From JBGSWL01 sp041752455 (GTDB lineage: Bacteria; Pseudomonadota; Alphaproteobacteria; Rhizobiales; Rhizobiaceae), in NCBI GenBank assembly GCA_041752455.1, contig JBGSWL010000130.1, forward strand, positions 1-13,853: a stretch of 13,853 bases of DNA. Direction: 5' to 3'. The notes beneath the pieces were generated by a model, which was given only the letters and a program-made list of their open reading frames with translations, did not search any database and had not been told where the DNA came from. Position 1 is the first letter of the stretch; every line of letters starts with the position of its first letter. A program made the translations under genes and the position numbers. Below, piece by piece: positions 12,681-13,853 of this stretch.

Positions 12681-13853
12681 CGATCCCGGAACCGGTTCGT
12701 GATCGGATAGCGCCGGTCCCGTCCGAAATTCTTGCCGCCCACCTTCACGCCCGGAGGCGCCTGCCGCCGCTTGTACTCGGCGATGTAGACGAGGTGTTCG
12801 ATGCGCCGCACGGTCGCTGCGTCATGGCCACGGGCGAGGATGTCGTCCACGTCTTCCTCGAGGTCCACGAGCCCGCGCAGGATATCGTCCAACACCGGGT
12901 AGGGCGGCAGGGAATCCTCGTCTTTCTGGTCTTCGCGCAGCTCGGCCGAGGGCGGCTTGGTGATGATCCGTTCCGGGATCACATCGCCGTGGGGGACAAG
13001 CGCGCCCGGCGGTATGTTGGCATTGCGCCATTTCGTCAGTTCAAAGACTTCCGTCTTGTAGAAATCCTTCAGCGCATTGTAGCCGCCGCACATGTCGCCG
13101 TAGAGCGTCGCGTAGCCGACCGCCATCTCGCTCTTGTTGCCGGTGGTGACCACCATGTGGCCGAACTTGTTGGAGAGGGCCATCAGGGTCACCGCGCGCA
13201 GGCGGGACTGGATGTTTTCTTCGGTGATGTCCGGCGCCTTGCCCGCAAAGGCGGGGGCGAGCATGCCGCCGAGCGCCTCCACGCCGGGATGGATCGGGAT
13301 CGTGTCATACCGGCAGCCGAGCGCCTCGGCGCAGGCCCTGGCGTCGTCGAGGCTGTCGGTGGAGGTGTATTTCGACGGCATCATCACGCACCAGACCTTG
13401 TCCGGCCCCAGCGCGTCGGCGGCAATCGCCGCGGTGATCGCCGAGTCGATGCCGCCCGACATGCCGAGCACGACGCCGGGAAACTTGTTCTTGCGCACAT
13501 AGTCGCCGAGGCCTTGCATCGCGGCGCGGTATTCTGCCGCCCAGCCTTCAAGGTCCGCCGCGCAGCCTTTCCCGAGCCCGGCAAACTGCTTCGTGGACGG
13601 ATCAAACTCGACGAGGGCGCAGCCTGTCTCGAACTGGCCGACGAGGCCGCAGCGCGCGCCGTGGGTGGAATTCGTCGCATACGAGGCGCCATCGAAGACC
13701 AGCTCGTCCTGTCCGCCCATCTGGTTGACGAAGAGGTAGGGCAGACCAAGGTCCGCCCAGCGGTCGAAGGCCCGCGCGCGCTCATCCTGGATGGCCCGGC
13801 GCCAGGGCGAGGCGTTGGGCACCAGCAGCACATCCGCCCCCGCCGCCTTCGCC
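12674..13853 (-). CDS. nadE: Glutamine-dependent NAD+ synthase (5' end outside window)
   Basis: It amidates nicotinic acid adenine dinucleotide to NAD+ using ATP and glutamine, the last step of NAD synthesis, in the cytosol. The frame is open to the right edge (AKAAGADVLLVPNASPW), so the N-terminus is missing, and with it the catalytic Glu-Lys-Cys residues of the nitrilase-type glutaminase domain. Counting from the GTG at 13831, the rest of the glutaminase domain runs to ~95 (PYLFVNQMGGQDELVFDGAS). The synthetase domain follows with the PP-loop SGGIDS (125-130) in VVLGMSGGIDSAITAAIAAD, then MPSKYTSTDS, TTGNKSEMAVGYATLYGD, KTEVF and the C-terminal KNFGRDRRYPITNRFRD. The C-terminus is intact (stop at 12674). 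The window keeps about two thirds of a protein usually near 560 residues. It is followed after 25 bp by the toxin gene. Confidence 0.95.
   Translation of the reverse strand, partial: AKAAGADVLLVPNASPWRRAIQDERARAFDRWADLGLPYLFVNQMGGQDELVFDGASYATNSTHGARCGLVGQFETGCALVEFDPSTKQFAGLGKGCAADLEGWAAEYRAAMQGLGDYVRKNKFPGVVLGMSGGIDSAITAAIAADALGPDKVWCVMMPSKYTSTDSLDDARACAEALGCRYDTIPIHPGVEALGGMLAPAFAGKAPDITEENIQSRLRAVTLMALSNKFGHMVVTTGNKSEMAVGYATLYGDMCGGYNALKDFYKTEVFELTKWRNANIPPGALVPHGDVIPERIITKPPSAELREDQKDEDSLPPYPVLDDILRGLVDLEEDVDDILARGHDAATVRRIEHLVYIAEYKRRQAPPGVKVGGKNFGRDRRYPITNRFRDRD

Noticed and set aside
12304..12702. Plus-strand frame of 132 codons across the toxin-antitoxin genes
   Set aside because: It is antisense to two coupled genes with recognisable products and continues through the AT-rich promoter region without any motif.

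Overview
The window looks like ordinary chromosome from an alphaproteobacterium, most likely of the order Hyphomicrobiales (Rhizobiales). It is GC-rich and densely packed. The DUF2865 protein, the MaeB-type malic enzyme with a phosphotransacetylase-like tail, the DgcA-type racemase, a short GluRS and the conserved tail of a large coiled-coil protein all fit that group. The assignment rests on recognising families by eye; no search was run. No rRNA, tRNA, insertion sequence or CRISPR array was seen, and no gene-free stretch exceeds about 115 bases.

Layout. Positions 2-493 (+) hold the 3' end of a gene whose start lies outside the window. It converges on a four-gene minus-strand operon (4618 to 566): STAS-MlaE permease, MlaF-like ATPase, MlaD-like MCE protein and an auxiliary lipoprotein. 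Together these form a lipid transporter between the inner and outer membranes. A strong bidirectional terminator (511-554) separates the two. A 96-bp divergent region with overlapping -10-like boxes and an inverted repeat separates this operon from a plus-strand run: the DgcA-type racemase (4715-5719), malic enzyme maeB (5835-8150) and a secreted DUF2865 protein (8209-9393).

From 9311 to the right edge everything is on the minus strand. In transcription order these are nadE (5' end outside the window), a BrnT/BrnA-like toxin-antitoxin pair, an MFS transporter and a glutamyl-tRNA synthetase. The gltX tail overlaps the DUF2865 tail by 83 bp, antisense, so that stretch codes on both strands. A perfect 18-bp palindrome lies between the antitoxin and MFS genes, next to a -35-like hexamer.

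The genes cover envelope lipid homeostasis, glutamate and malate central metabolism, NAD synthesis and tRNA charging, with a small toxin-antitoxin cassette between nadE and the MFS gene. I found no convincing new multi-gene system. The items most worth a second look are the two palindromic candidate operators, the toxin-antitoxin cassette with its promoter in the nadE stop region, and the 83-bp dual-coding overlap.
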